DNA of 36,077 nt from Microcoleus sp. MP8IB2.171 (GCA_030248405.1 JARCMA010000227.1:1-36077), one strand, 5' to 3'; numbered from the stretch's first letter, positions 26,411 to 35,412 are shown. The notes: generated from the letters alone by a model not told the origin. A program made the numbers and translations.

Positions 26411-26839
26411 TTAAACTGTCCAATCTTCGATCGATAACCCTGTTACTTTACCAAAATCTCTATGATTACGGGTTAACAAAATCAACCCACGGAACATGGC
26501 AATTGCCGCGATCCGAGCATCCATCTTTGCCAGTTGAATCCGTTGTGACTGTAATCGATCAAATGTTGTAGCCGCACCTGTATCGAATGAGACAAGGGGC
26601 AACACTTTGAAGTCACTAACGAGCCGCGCCATCATTGTATACCCTCTCACTACGTCATCCGGGTTACGAGCACGATTAATATAAGCGTGACAGCCAAGCA
26701 TCTGTTCATGAAACGTTACAGTCGATACGGCAAAATCTGATAGCGGGTACTGAGCCATGCGCGTCGAAAGGTTGCTAAAATCTATGCCTGCTTGACGTTG
26801 AAGAATACTCAGATGATCTGTATCCAGTAAATATTTCAT
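26411..26839 (-). CDS. PIN-domain (VapC-like) toxin
   Basis: MKYLLDTDHLSILQRQ..., KMDARIAAIAMFRGLILLTRNHRDFGKVTGLSIEDW. Confidence 0.88.
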   Translation of the reverse strand: MKYLLDTDHLSILQRQAGIDFSNLSTRMAQYPLSDFAVSTVTFHEQMLGCHAYINRARNPDDVVRGYTMMARLVSDFKVLPLVSFDTGAATTFDRLQSQRIQLAKMDARIAAIAMFRGLILLTRNHRDFGKVTGLSIEDWTV

Positions 26840-27051
26840 AGCTCATCTTGAGCTTCGAGGAGAGACTCATCCCCTTGGCGAATCGCTCGTCCATAGGCAA
26901 GTAGCTCTTCAAAGGCAGGTTCATCTTTGAAAGACCCTATAATTTGTTGCAACCAATTCGTCGGTTGAGAAGCCACAATTTGCTTCTGCAACTCAGAGAT
27001 CGCTGCTTCCACTGCTGCAAGCCGTTCCTCTAAAGAAGTGTTAATTGCCAT
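26836..27051 (-). CDS. Cognate antitoxin-like small protein
   Basis: 71 aa, ATGA-type overlap with the PIN toxin. Confidence 0.7.
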   Translation of the reverse strand: MAINTSLEERLAAVEAAISELQKQIVASQPTNWLQQIIGSFKDEPAFEELLAYGRAIRQGDESLLEAQDEL

Positions 27052-27138
27052 TTGAGTTTCCCTAATTAATCCTTCCTATCCTATAAAAAATGATGAAAAA
27101 ATACCCCTTGGGCGACAAGTTTTCATCAAAAAGTAATT

Positions 27139-27378
27139 TCATGCCGATAAGGTCGCGGTCATAAACCGACGCTCACGGTCAGCAGCATAAGCAATACAGG
27201 CTTTTAAATCTTCTCGCGTCAAATCGGGGAAATCATCTAGAATTTCTGCTTCGGTCATCTCGGAAGCCAGGTACTCAAGCACTTCATAAACCGTAATTCG
27301 CAAGCCGCGTACACAAGGCTTACCACCGCGTTTATTTGCTTCGATCGTGATGTGGTCTCGGTAGTTCATAAGAAACAC
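27139..27378 (-). CDS. DUF433 family antitoxin-like protein
   Basis: ITIEANKRGGKPCVRGLRITVYEVLEYLASEMTEAEILDDFPDLTREDLKACIAYAADRE. Confidence 0.88.
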   Translation of the reverse strand: MFLMNYRDHITIEANKRGGKPCVRGLRITVYEVLEYLASEMTEAEILDDFPDLTREDLKACIAYAADRERRFMTATLSA

Positions 27379-27382
27379 TCGG

Positions 27383-27475
27383 TAATACCATTTTTCTGTG
27401 AAGCTGCATAGAATGTATCCTTTACAGGAAAGGATTTCAGGCTTCCCATTCTGTGCAGCTTCATACAGAATTACT
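27383..27475. mobile_element. MITE-like inverted repeat element
   Basis: CTGTGAAGCTGCATAGAATG ... CATTCTGTGCAGCTTCATACAG arms. Confidence 0.6.
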
Positions 27476-27540
27476 ATAAGTGGGAAACTCAGCGTCTTCA
27501 GACCTGAGAGGGAAACGACCTGCCAACTGCCAAAGTTTTA

Positions 27541-27675
27541 TTCTTCTACCCGATAGCCCAATTCTGCCAAACGAGTGCGCGACTGCCGCCACTTCGGCTG
27601 CACCTTGACAAATAACTCCAAATATACCTTACCCTCAATCAACTTTTGAATCTGTTCGCGGGCCGCACTGCCGAT
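27541..27675 (-). pseudogene. Duplicated 3' fragment of era
   Basis: ~135 bp at ~90% identity to 29203-29337; ends GYRVEE-stop. Confidence 0.88.
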
Positions 27676-27979
27676 CGATGGGAATATTTTGGAGGAGGTC
27701 TAGGTGTTTTTGAATGCGGTTTAGTTCGTTTTTGTCGATCGCGCCATAGTACAGTTCGGCTCTGGTGATAACGCTAATAGTTAGGTTATGGCTACCGATT
27801 TGACGTATACCATTTTTCTTTCATATGTGCTATGGATGAAGTCTGAGCCCCCCCGCGAGTTCGGGGGGGTTGGGGGGGTAATATCTAGCGCTACTTTATG
27901 AAATTGGTAGTAGTTCTTGAATGATAGCGTTGTTGTTTTTATAAAACTCAACGAGGATATTGGTGTCACACAAAATCAT
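27672..27979 (-). pseudogene. PIN-domain toxin (VapC-like), interrupted and 3' truncated
   Basis: MILCDTNILVEFYKNNNAIIQEL ... [insert] ... RQIGSHNLTISVITRAELYYGAIDKNELNRIQKHLDLLQNIPI; ATG overlaps the antitoxin stop. Confidence 0.85.
27808..27910. mobile_element. 103-bp MITE-like insertion in the PIN toxin gene, TA target duplication
   Basis: TACCATTTTTC ... GAAATTGGTAG termini, flanked by TA at 27806-27807 and 27911-27912. Confidence 0.65.
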
Positions 27980-28212
27980 TGATTTTCTTGACCCCATGCG
28001 TCTTTGCGAATGTCGTCTAAGGTGATATTTTTCCCTTCCCAAATTCCCGCTAGGGCGAAAAAGTCTTGATTTTGCTCAAGGGGTGTTTGGGGTTGTTTTT
28101 CTTGTTGTCGATGGGCTTGAAATTCCAGAAATTCGATATATTCAATAACTTTATTGCGCTGTTCGGGGGGAAATTGTTGGATTTTTTGGATTGCCATTTC
28201 TAGGGTTAACAT
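27976..28212 (-). CDS. VapB-like/DUF2281-type antitoxin
   Basis: MLTLEMAIQKIQQFPPEQRNKVIEYIEFLEFQ..., partner of the interrupted PIN toxin. Confidence 0.75.
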   Translation of the reverse strand: MLTLEMAIQKIQQFPPEQRNKVIEYIEFLEFQAHRQQEKQPQTPLEQNQDFFALAGIWEGKNITLDDIRKDAWGQENQ

Positions 28213-28287
28213 GGGTTTATCCTTGGTTAGCTTTCGTACTATTTTAACGATTTACACAAACATTTTTTGTAACAAGCTTTTTCAATT

Positions 28288-28887
28288 TTAAGGTGTTGTT
28301 TCTGGGGTAAGGTCGAGGTTTCGATAAATTTGCTCGATCGCAAAACTTAGGTTAATGCTTTTGAGTTCTATGGTGTCGCCTGCTTGGTAGTTAATGATCA
28401 GCCATTCGCCTGTATCTTTTTTATGATACAAGTCTATTTCGATGCTGGTGGAACTGACTAATAAATAATCTTGTAAGGCTGGATTTTTACTGTACATTCT
28501 AAATTTGCCGCCGCGATCGTATGCTTCGGTGCGAGGAGAGAGAACTTCAACGATGAGGCTGGGATAGGTAATATATTGGGTTGTGGTTTTATCGCGATCG
28601 TCGCAGGTGACGCTGACATCGGGGTAGGTGTAGTTATTTGTGCCGACAATGTTAATTCTTAGGTCTGAAGTTGCGGTGTCGCAGCTACTCCCTTCTAAAT
28701 GATTACTAAATAATGTGATAAATTTGGCAGCAAGTAAGCTATGGTTTTTACTGCCGCCGCTCATCCCACAGATGCCCATAGGATAAACTTGACCGTTGAT
28801 CAATTCGTGTTTTTCTAGTTGCTTTTCTTCCCAAGCAAAGTATTCTTCGGGGGAGAGTTGGGGAAAGTTTTCTTTAATGGCAATCAT
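28288..28887 (-). CDS. Uma2 family endonuclease (DUF820)
   Basis: LSPEEYFAWEEKQLEKHELINGQVYPM, YPDVSVTCD, PSLIVEVLSPRTEAYDRGGKF. Confidence 0.93.
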   Translation of the reverse strand: MIAIKENFPQLSPEEYFAWEEKQLEKHELINGQVYPMGICGMSGGSKNHSLLAAKFITLFSNHLEGSSCDTATSDLRINIVGTNNYTYPDVSVTCDDRDKTTTQYITYPSLIVEVLSPRTEAYDRGGKFRMYSKNPALQDYLLVSSTSIEIDLYHKKDTGEWLIINYQAGDTIELKSINLSFAIEQIYRNLDLTPETTP

Positions 28888-28919
28888 GGGAAATCATTCC
28901 TTGGTTAGCTTTGGTACTA

Positions 28920-29043
28920 TAGCAGTCCTAAATCAGTTGTGTAATTCTTGTAGGGGCAACCCTCCGTGGTTGCCCTCTTTACGCTGGGGGTAGGCACGGG
29001 GGCACTACCCCTACAAATATGTACAAATCATTTAGGATTGCTA
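28920..29043. mobile_element. 124-bp MITE with TA target duplication
   Basis: TAGCAGTCCTAAAT ... ATTTAGGATTGCTA termini; empty-site homolog at about 28227-28282. Confidence 0.85.
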
Positions 29044-29055
29044 TATTTTAACGAT

Positions 29056-29202
29056 TTACACAAACATTTTTTGTAACAAGCCTTTTTTGAATTGCTTAGT
29101 TAATTCGATTTGTTGGGCAATGGCTTCAATCTTTTTATCGATCGCTGTCAAAAAATTAGCTATTTTTTCTGGTTCTTCTTTGGATGGAACTTCAATAGTT
29201 TC
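29056..29202 (-). pseudogene. Type I restriction specificity subunit (HsdS) C-terminal remnant
   Basis: ETIEVPSKEEPEKIANFLTAIDKKIEAIAQQIELTKQFKKGLLQKMFV-stop. Confidence 0.8.
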
Positions 29203-30160
29203 AATCTTCCACGCGATAGCCCAATTCCGCTAAACGAGTGCGGGACTGCCGCCACTTCGGCTGCACCTTGACAAATAACTCTAAATACACTTTACCCTCA
29301 ATTAACTTTTGAATCTGTTCGCGGGCCGCACTGCCGATCGACTTGAGCATACTGCCGCTTTTACCGATTAAAATACCTTTTTGGGAATCCCGTTCTACGT
29401 GAATCGTCGCCAGAATGCGGGTAATTTTCGCTTCTTCTTGAACAATGTCGATCGCAATTGCTACGGAATGCGGCACTTCTTCCCGCGTCAGCAGCAAAAT
29501 CTGTTCCCGAATCAACTCGCCCATAATAAAGCGTTCCGGCTGATCTGTGACCAAATCGGGCGGATAATAATAGGGCCCAACCTCCAGATGTTCGATTAAC
29601 AATTGTTGCAGCGGCTCGACACCCTCGCCCGTGAGAGCGGAAAACTTGACGACTGGCCACTCAGGATTGACAATTTGTTCGTAAGTGCGATCGATCAACA
29701 CGGAATCCTCCGGTTGTTCGTCCAACTTATTCATCCCCAAAATCACCGGAATTTTGCAATTGCTGAGAATTTCGATAATATATCGATCGCCCCCACCCGA
29801 TTCCACCGAACCATCCACCACAAACAGCACCACATCCACAGACTGAATCGCCGTGCGCGCATTCTGCACCAAAACCTTACCCAGTTGGTGATGTGGCTTG
29901 TGAATTCCCGGAGTATCGACAAAAATAATTTGTGCCTCATCCGTCGTCAGGATGCCCCGCAGCCTGTTGCGCGTCGTCTGAGACACCGGCGAAGTAATCG
30001 CAATTTTCTGCCCCACCAACTGATTCATCAGCGTGGATTTGCCGACATTCGGCCGCCCGATAATACCCACAAAGCCCGATTTGTAACCCGCAGGAGCCGC
30101 GGGAACACTCATGATTTCCGATAAGTCTATAATTTTTTTGCTATCTTCCACTAAATTCAC
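29201..30160 (-). CDS. era: GTPase Era
   Basis: GIIGRPNVGKSTLMNQLVGQK, FVDTPGIHKP, NKLD, KH-domain C-terminus. Confidence 0.96.
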   Translation of the reverse strand: MNLVEDSKKIIDLSEIMSVPAAPAGYKSGFVGIIGRPNVGKSTLMNQLVGQKIAITSPVSQTTRNRLRGILTTDEAQIIFVDTPGIHKPHHQLGKVLVQNARTAIQSVDVVLFVVDGSVESGGGDRYIIEILSNCKIPVILGMNKLDEQPEDSVLIDRTYEQIVNPEWPVVKFSALTGEGVEPLQQLLIEHLEVGPYYYPPDLVTDQPERFIMGELIREQILLLTREEVPHSVAIAIDIVQEEAKITRILATIHVERDSQKGILIGKSGSMLKSIGSAAREQIQKLIEGKVYLELFVKVQPKWRQSRTRLAELGYRVED

Positions 30161-30616
30161 CTATTTCAAGCCCCTTCTCTGCCTATTGTCGCTTGAAAAC
30201 ACTCAAACGCCCATCGATGCACTGTAGCATCTTTCTCGCCCTGGGGCGAGCGCGTAACACTCAAAGGGCGATCGAGCTGCTGGGACAGTGTTAAGATGTG
30301 ATGTGCGATCGGTAAAACTTGATATCTGAGACAAAATTTGATAAAGTTCCAATGACATCGATCGAAAATGAATCATTCTGGTAAAACCGACTCCCCAATG
30401 CTGTAACAACTTCAGATGTGTAAATATCTAACTCAACTGAAACTTTTCTACAGCTTGTCAGGCAAACCAGTTTTAACATTTTTGAAGATGTTTGGTAATA
30501 AATTAGGTAAATTGAACTCAAACTCAAAAGCTCAATATCATCAGGCGCTTTCTCAATAAAAGCTAGTGTCTTTTGAGCATACCTAAATTAGTGCTAATCG
30601 TCATAAAGTTGAGGAG

Positions 30617-31057
30617 ATGAATCAGATGAAATCGAAATTATTTTGGAGTTGCTGCACCGTTTTGGTAGCAAGCTTGCCTGTTTCCGCCTTGGCTCAAACA
30701 AGCCCTCCCACAAGCCCTGAAGCAGGTATTGACTACAAGGGTGGATCGAAGAAATACCAGTTGCTACCGGGCAGAATCCAGGACAGAACCTTGCCCAGAG
30801 CTTTTGACTTTCCAATTATTACCAATGTTGCTACTGACACTAGCATCACCTCGGATTTCCTAATTACCGATCAGTTTCGCGCCCCAGCGGGTCGTACAGA
30901 ATACACCGGAGCTCTCACCGCCTGGGCAGCATCAATCAGAGAATGTCTCGCCAAACAACCACTCTTGATTCGAGCCAGCACTAAGAACCCGATTCAGATT
31001 AATGGCAAAGTAGGCACGATTGTCAGAAACGCAAATAACCGTGCAGTTTGCAAATAA
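30617..31057 (+). CDS. Secreted hypothetical protein
   Basis: 146 aa; signal peptide MKSKLFWSCCTVLVASLPVSALAQ. Confidence 0.7.
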   Translation: MNQMKSKLFWSCCTVLVASLPVSALAQTSPPTSPEAGIDYKGGSKKYQLLPGRIQDRTLPRAFDFPIITNVATDTSITSDFLITDQFRAPAGRTEYTGALTAWAASIRECLAKQPLLIRASTKNPIQINGKVGTIVRNANNRAVCK

Positions 31058-31232
31058 GCCAGCAATATCACAGGGGCTAAATTGACTGTAATTGCTGTAA
31101 GGGCGGGTTCACCAATATCTCCCATGCAAGCATCAATACACTAAACCCGTCACCGCAGCGATATTGGGGTCAATCGAGGTCAGTTGATATAACTTCCGCT
31201 ATCTTAAAGATAAAAACTAGAGAGTGTTTTTG

Positions 31233-31271
31233 AACAAAAAGAGCAATAGAAAACCTATTGCTCTTTTTGTT
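31233..31271 (+). terminator. Terminator-like hairpin
   Basis: AACAAAAAGAGCAATAG ... CTATTGCTCTTTTTGTT, 17-bp arms. Confidence 0.7.
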
Positions 31272-31338
31272 GGCGAAATTTCAATTAATATCGATTAGGA
31301 CTTCTATGATATCGGCTGAAACGACATCATATAAGAGG

Positions 31339-31398
31339 TTTGTAGTGAGGAATGCAAGTCCTTAAACTATGATAAGGACTTGCATTCCTCACTGCAAA
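31339..31398. repeat. 60-bp inverted repeat (26-bp arms, 25/26 match)
   Basis: TTTGTAGTGAGGAATGCAAGTCCTTA ... TAAGGACTTGCATTCCTCACTGCAAA. Confidence 0.92.
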
Positions 31399-31498
31399 CG
31401 ACATAATTACGCAGAAACCAGCTTTTTTCCCAAAAATCCCGTGGAACCGGAGGGATATGGATTTTAACAGCCGGTTTATGAAAGTTTGTCTGCGTAAT

Positions 31499-31771
31499 TC
31501 ACGATTTAGTAGCGCAAAATTCATGTGTACTCAGTAAAATTTCCCCATAATCAGGAATCCAAGCTAGCCACTGTTCTTCCGAACATTCACACAACAGCCA
31601 CGCTTCGTCAAAGCTGAATGCGGTTGGCGGATTGAACAATTTAACCCACATAGAAGGAGCCAATTTTGGTGCAGGTATGGCGCAGCCAAATTTTTCCCAG
31701 TCGCGGACACCGGCGAAGCTTCCGGGCGTTGCTTGAGATTGCCAAGTACGAATATCTGTTTGCAGTTGCAT
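31499..31771 (-). CDS. Hypothetical protein
   Basis: MQLQTDIRTWQSQATPGSFAGVRDWEKFG...; start at 31771 preferred over 31825. Confidence 0.55.
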   Translation of the reverse strand: MQLQTDIRTWQSQATPGSFAGVRDWEKFGCAIPAPKLAPSMWVKLFNPPTAFSFDEAWLLCECSEEQWLAWIPDYGEILLSTHEFCATKS

Positions 31772-32069
31772 AATTACTCCTGTCTGTCGAGCTAAGAGTC
31801 TGCACTCCTTGCGGGGTTTTAACAACCCAGAGCGGCAGATAAATTTTGATTATGTAGTCTATGTTACTGAATTATCTGGATCAATGTGTAGCTTGTTGCA
31901 AAAATTTACAATCGAGAGGGGAAAAGTGGCTCAAAGGTGGAAAGGTCGATCGGCTATTTGGGCGATCGACAATTATCAATTACGATCGTAAAAACATCGG
32001 ATTCACAGCAACCGCACCCGACGGCTAGGAGGTTCTTAATTCCTCAGTCTTGGACGCACTCCGACTCTG

Positions 32070-32133
32070 AGAAACCGGGTTTTTTACCGAATCTGTGGGC
32101 TGCAACGAAGTAGACGCAAAAAACCCGGTTTCT
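32070..32133. repeat. AGAAACCGGGTTTTTT hairpin repeat, copy 5
   Basis: AGAAACCGGGTTTTTTAC...AAAAAACCCGGTTTCT. Confidence 0.9.
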
Positions 32134-32140
32134 GATCCTC

Positions 32141-32755
32141 ATGCAATATCCATCCGTTACATCCGTTAAAAAATCCGTTGCCGAACTTCTTTATAGTATG
32201 AACCCAACCGAAAAATCCCACTGGAAAACCCTAGATAGATTTGTAGAAATCAACTCTCATTGGGTCAAACTAATCGCCGAACATCTCCAAACAACCGAAG
32301 GACAAATAGTAGAATATTGGCGAGTAGAAAGAGCAGATTCAGTTGTAATATTGACCGTTCAAGCTGACAAATTGCTATTTCCCCCACCGATGTATCGCCC
32401 CGGCGTAGCAGCAGCAACTCTCGACTTTCCCGGCGGTCGTGTACCAGAAGACACAACGCCAGCAGCGGCAGTTCCAGGTATAATCAAAAAAGAACTAGGC
32501 TTGACAGAAAGTGCGATCGCCCGCATCGAACCCATTAACACCGTCGGCTGGGCAATAAACAGTTCCTTCTCCAATCAAAAACTCTACGGTTTTGTTGCAG
32601 AATTGCACCCGACAGCCACAGTAAACCCCGAACTTCTCGGTGCTGAATATCCTGTCACCCCAGACGGAATTCGCGACTTGCTTAAAAAATTAACTTGCCT
32701 CCAATGTCGAGCATTACTGCTAGAATGGCAAAACCAAGACAATTTTAGATTTTAG
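32141..32755 (+). CDS. NUDIX hydrolase-like protein
   Basis: DFPGGRVPEDTTPAAAVPGIIKKELGL Nudix-box-like; true start likely the internal MNPTEKSHW. Confidence 0.7.
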   Translation: MQYPSVTSVKKSVAELLYSMNPTEKSHWKTLDRFVEINSHWVKLIAEHLQTTEGQIVEYWRVERADSVVILTVQADKLLFPPPMYRPGVAAATLDFPGGRVPEDTTPAAAVPGIIKKELGLTESAIARIEPINTVGWAINSSFSNQKLYGFVAELHPTATVNPELLGAEYPVTPDGIRDLLKKLTCLQCRALLLEWQNQDNFRF

Positions 32756-32781
32756 ATTTTGGATTTTAGATTTTAGATTGT
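32744..32781. repeat. Heptamer tandem repeat (ATTTTAG)n
   Basis: TTTTAGATTTTAGATTTTGGATTTTAGATTTTAGATT; supplies the end of the upstream ORF. Confidence 0.88.
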
Positions 32782-32836
32782 CCCGCGACGCTAGCCGATT
32801 GACGATTTATTAAAACCAACATCACCGAAACTAATC

Positions 32837-33592
32837 ATGCCTCTCAATAATGAAGTTGCTGTCGAATGCCTCGACGTTACATATCGTCTCAACCGCAGGC
32901 ATTTAGTAGAAAAACTCAATTTCAAAGTGCTGCAAGGAGAAGTTTTAGTATTGCTGGGACGCAGCGGTAGTGGCAAAACTACTACCATGAAATTGATTAA
33001 CAATTTACTAACGCCAACCAGCGGCGAAGTGCTTGTCATGGGAAAACGGACAACTGAGTGGGATTCAATTCAACTGCGACGAAAAATTGGCTATGTAATT
33101 CAAGAAATTGGTTTGTTTCCCCATTTTACCGTCGAGCAAAACGTCGGTTTAGTCCCAAAGTTGGAAGGCTGGGAGGGCGATCGTATTAAATCTCGCGTCC
33201 GGCAACTGTTAGAATTAGTCAACCTCGACCCCCAGCAGTTCGCCAAACGCTATCCCCATCAGTTATCCGGCGGACAGCGGCAGCGGGTAGGCGTCGCTAG
33301 AGCACTGGCGGCTGACCCTCCGATATTGTTAATGGATGAACCGTTTGGTGCTTTAGACCCCATTACTCGTCTGGAATTGCAGCGAGAATTCGGTCAATTG
33401 CAGCAGCAACTGGGTAAAACTGTGATTTTTGTGACTCACGGCATTCAAGAAGCTTTTTTGTTAGCTTCTAGAATTGGTTTGATGCAAGATGGACGATTGA
33501 TTGAATTGGCAACACCTGATGATTTTCTCAAATCTCAGCATCCAGAAGCTCGCGCATTTCTTGAATGTTTGCAAGTAGCTAAATTTGAATAA
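32837..33592 (+). CDS. ABC transporter ATP-binding protein (glycine betaine/choline OpuBA/ProV-like)
   Basis: LLGRSGSGKTTTMKLINNL, LSGGQRQRVGVARALAADPPILLMDEPFGALDPITR. Confidence 0.92.
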   Translation: MPLNNEVAVECLDVTYRLNRRHLVEKLNFKVLQGEVLVLLGRSGSGKTTTMKLINNLLTPTSGEVLVMGKRTTEWDSIQLRRKIGYVIQEIGLFPHFTVEQNVGLVPKLEGWEGDRIKSRVRQLLELVNLDPQQFAKRYPHQLSGGQRQRVGVARALAADPPILLMDEPFGALDPITRLELQREFGQLQQQLGKTVIFVTHGIQEAFLLASRIGLMQDGRLIELATPDDFLKSQHPEARAFLECLQVAKFE

Positions 33593-33644
33593 TTTAGCAT
33601 AAATTTGATAATATAGTTTTAGTAACTAAGCTGATAATCAAACG

Positions 33645-34106
33645 ATGCACAGTCTTTACGAGACAGACTTCTATGCTTGGACGCAAGAACAAGCCAAGTT
33701 ACTTCGCAAGTGTCAGTGGAGTCAACTTGACTTGCCAAATTTAATTGAGGAGATTGAATCTTTGGGCAAACAGGAACGTCAAGAACTTAGAAATCTTTTG
33801 AGCATTTTGCTGGGACATTTGCTGAAGTGGCAATATCAGCCCCAGCAGCGGAGTCGTAGCTGGCTGTCTACAATTCGAGTGCAGCGGCGGGACACTCAGA
33901 GACTGATACAAGACAACCCAAGTCTGAAACCTTACTTGCAAGAAGCTTTCCCAGAAGCTTATCAAAACGGTAGAGATTTGGCAGTAGGAGAAACCGATTT
34001 ACCTCTCAAAACATTTCCTCAAAATTGCCTTTACAGCTTAGAGGAAATTCTGGATTCTCGCTTCTATCCTGGTGAACCAAGTCCTGAAATGGAAAATGAT
34101 TTATAA
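33645..34106 (+). CDS. DUF29 family protein
   Basis: LYETDFYAWTQEQAKLLRKCQWSQLDLPNLIEEIESLGKQERQELRNLLSILLGHLLKW. Confidence 0.93.
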   Translation: MHSLYETDFYAWTQEQAKLLRKCQWSQLDLPNLIEEIESLGKQERQELRNLLSILLGHLLKWQYQPQQRSRSWLSTIRVQRRDTQRLIQDNPSLKPYLQEAFPEAYQNGRDLAVGETDLPLKTFPQNCLYSLEEILDSRFYPGEPSPEMENDL

Positions 34107-34139
34107 GATTGACAGCAATCAGTAATAACCAATTACCCA

Positions 34140-34790
34140 ATGATAAATTTTATCAACCGCTATGGCGCTGAGATAATTCAGCGCGCCAGTGAACACTTAT
34201 ATTTAGTAACTGTTGCAATTTTTATCGCTATTATTGTGGGGATGCCCCTAGGAATTTTAGTCACCAGAAAACCCAAATTGAAAAAGCCAATTTTGGGATT
34301 TGCTAATATTATGCAAACAATTCCCAGTTTAGCTTTGTTTGGCTTGCTAATCCCGGTGCCAGTAGTGGGCGGAATAGGCGATCGCACGGCAATTATCGCC
34401 CTCACTCTGTATTCTTTACTGCCAATTATCCGGAATACTTATACTGGTATTGTCGGCGTCGATCCAGCGATTACGGAAGCCGGAAGAGGCATGGGAATGA
34501 CTGATATGCAACTGTTATGGCAAGTGGAAATTCCCCTGGCGCTGGGCGTAATTTTGGCGGGCGTGCGAGTTGCTACGGTAATTGCGATCGGGCTAGCAAC
34601 GATCGCCGCTGCAATTGGTGCCGGCGGCTTGGGCGTGTTTATTTTTCGCGGCGTTGCTACCGTCAACAATCAGTTACTTTTGGCTGGGGCAATTCCGGCC
34701 GCTTTAATGGCCTTAGCTGCCGATTTTGGGCTGGGTTTGGTAGAAGCGCGCCTCTCGAAAAGTACATTAAAAACTATTAATGAGGACTAA
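34140..34790 (+). CDS. ABC transporter permease (OpuBB/ProW-like)
   Basis: HLYLVTVAIFIAIIVGMPLGILVTR, NIMQTIPSLALFGLLIP, GVDPAITEAGRGMGMTDMQLLWQVEIPLALGVILAGVR. Confidence 0.92.
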   Translation: MINFINRYGAEIIQRASEHLYLVTVAIFIAIIVGMPLGILVTRKPKLKKPILGFANIMQTIPSLALFGLLIPVPVVGGIGDRTAIIALTLYSLLPIIRNTYTGIVGVDPAITEAGRGMGMTDMQLLWQVEIPLALGVILAGVRVATVIAIGLATIAAAIGAGGLGVFIFRGVATVNNQLLLAGAIPAALMALAADFGLGLVEARLSKSTLKTINED

Positions 34791-35412
34791 AATCCTGGCT
34801 ACCTTCCGTCAGCGTTGTCACTCTCTGCGAACCAGAAGCATTCGCAGGATTTGCTATCAGATTGCGGATTTCATTTGAGCGTTCAAGGTACTCTCGATCG
34901 CTCAAAACAGCTTGGCTCCCCTCCAGCGAAATAGCATCTGCCAAATCGATCCAAGAACGGCAACCGCCGTATTCAGGAATGTAGGGAATTTCGCGGCTTT
35001 CTGCAAGGCGATAAGCCCGCAGCAATAAAATATAAATTGGCTGAGTTTGTTTCCATTTTAGGCGATCGCTGACAAAACTTTCATTCCAAATATGGTAAGG
35101 AAATAGCGCCGTAATTGCCGGTTCCCAAGCTACCAAAAAAACATCAGTAATCTCCGCCCAACTACCAATTCTAATAACTTCAAGATGCCAACCAGATTCG
35201 ACAGTCTTGACTTGATGTGCAAACTCCGGCTTTAATAAACCCGGCTGTTGGTGTTCAAAAGTTGGATACAGCAAAACCTGTTTGTCAGTGACATTGAACT
35301 GTCCTGCTTGCTCGCGAATTCCCCCCTTCCGCAACAGCACAATCGTTTGACCTTGTTCCAAAGCATTAACTGCTACATTCCATTCTTTCAGCGCCCTAGT
35401 AGTTGATTTCAT
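34777..35412 (-). CDS. DUF1802 family protein
   Basis: ALKEWNVAVNALEQGQTIVLLRKGGIREQAGQFNVTDKQVLLYPTFEHQQPGLLKP. Confidence 0.88.
   Translation of the reverse strand: MKSTTRALKEWNVAVNALEQGQTIVLLRKGGIREQAGQFNVTDKQVLLYPTFEHQQPGLLKPEFAHQVKTVESGWHLEVIRIGSWAEITDVFLVAWEPAITALFPYHIWNESFVSDRLKWKQTQPIYILLLRAYRLAESREIPYIPEYGGCRSWIDLADAISLEGSQAVLSDREYLERSNEIRNLIANPANASGSQRVTTLTEGSQDFSPH

Noticed and set aside
29361-30124. ORFs on both strands inside era (29361-29660, 29603-30124, 29743-29940)
   Set aside because: Shadow frames of era.
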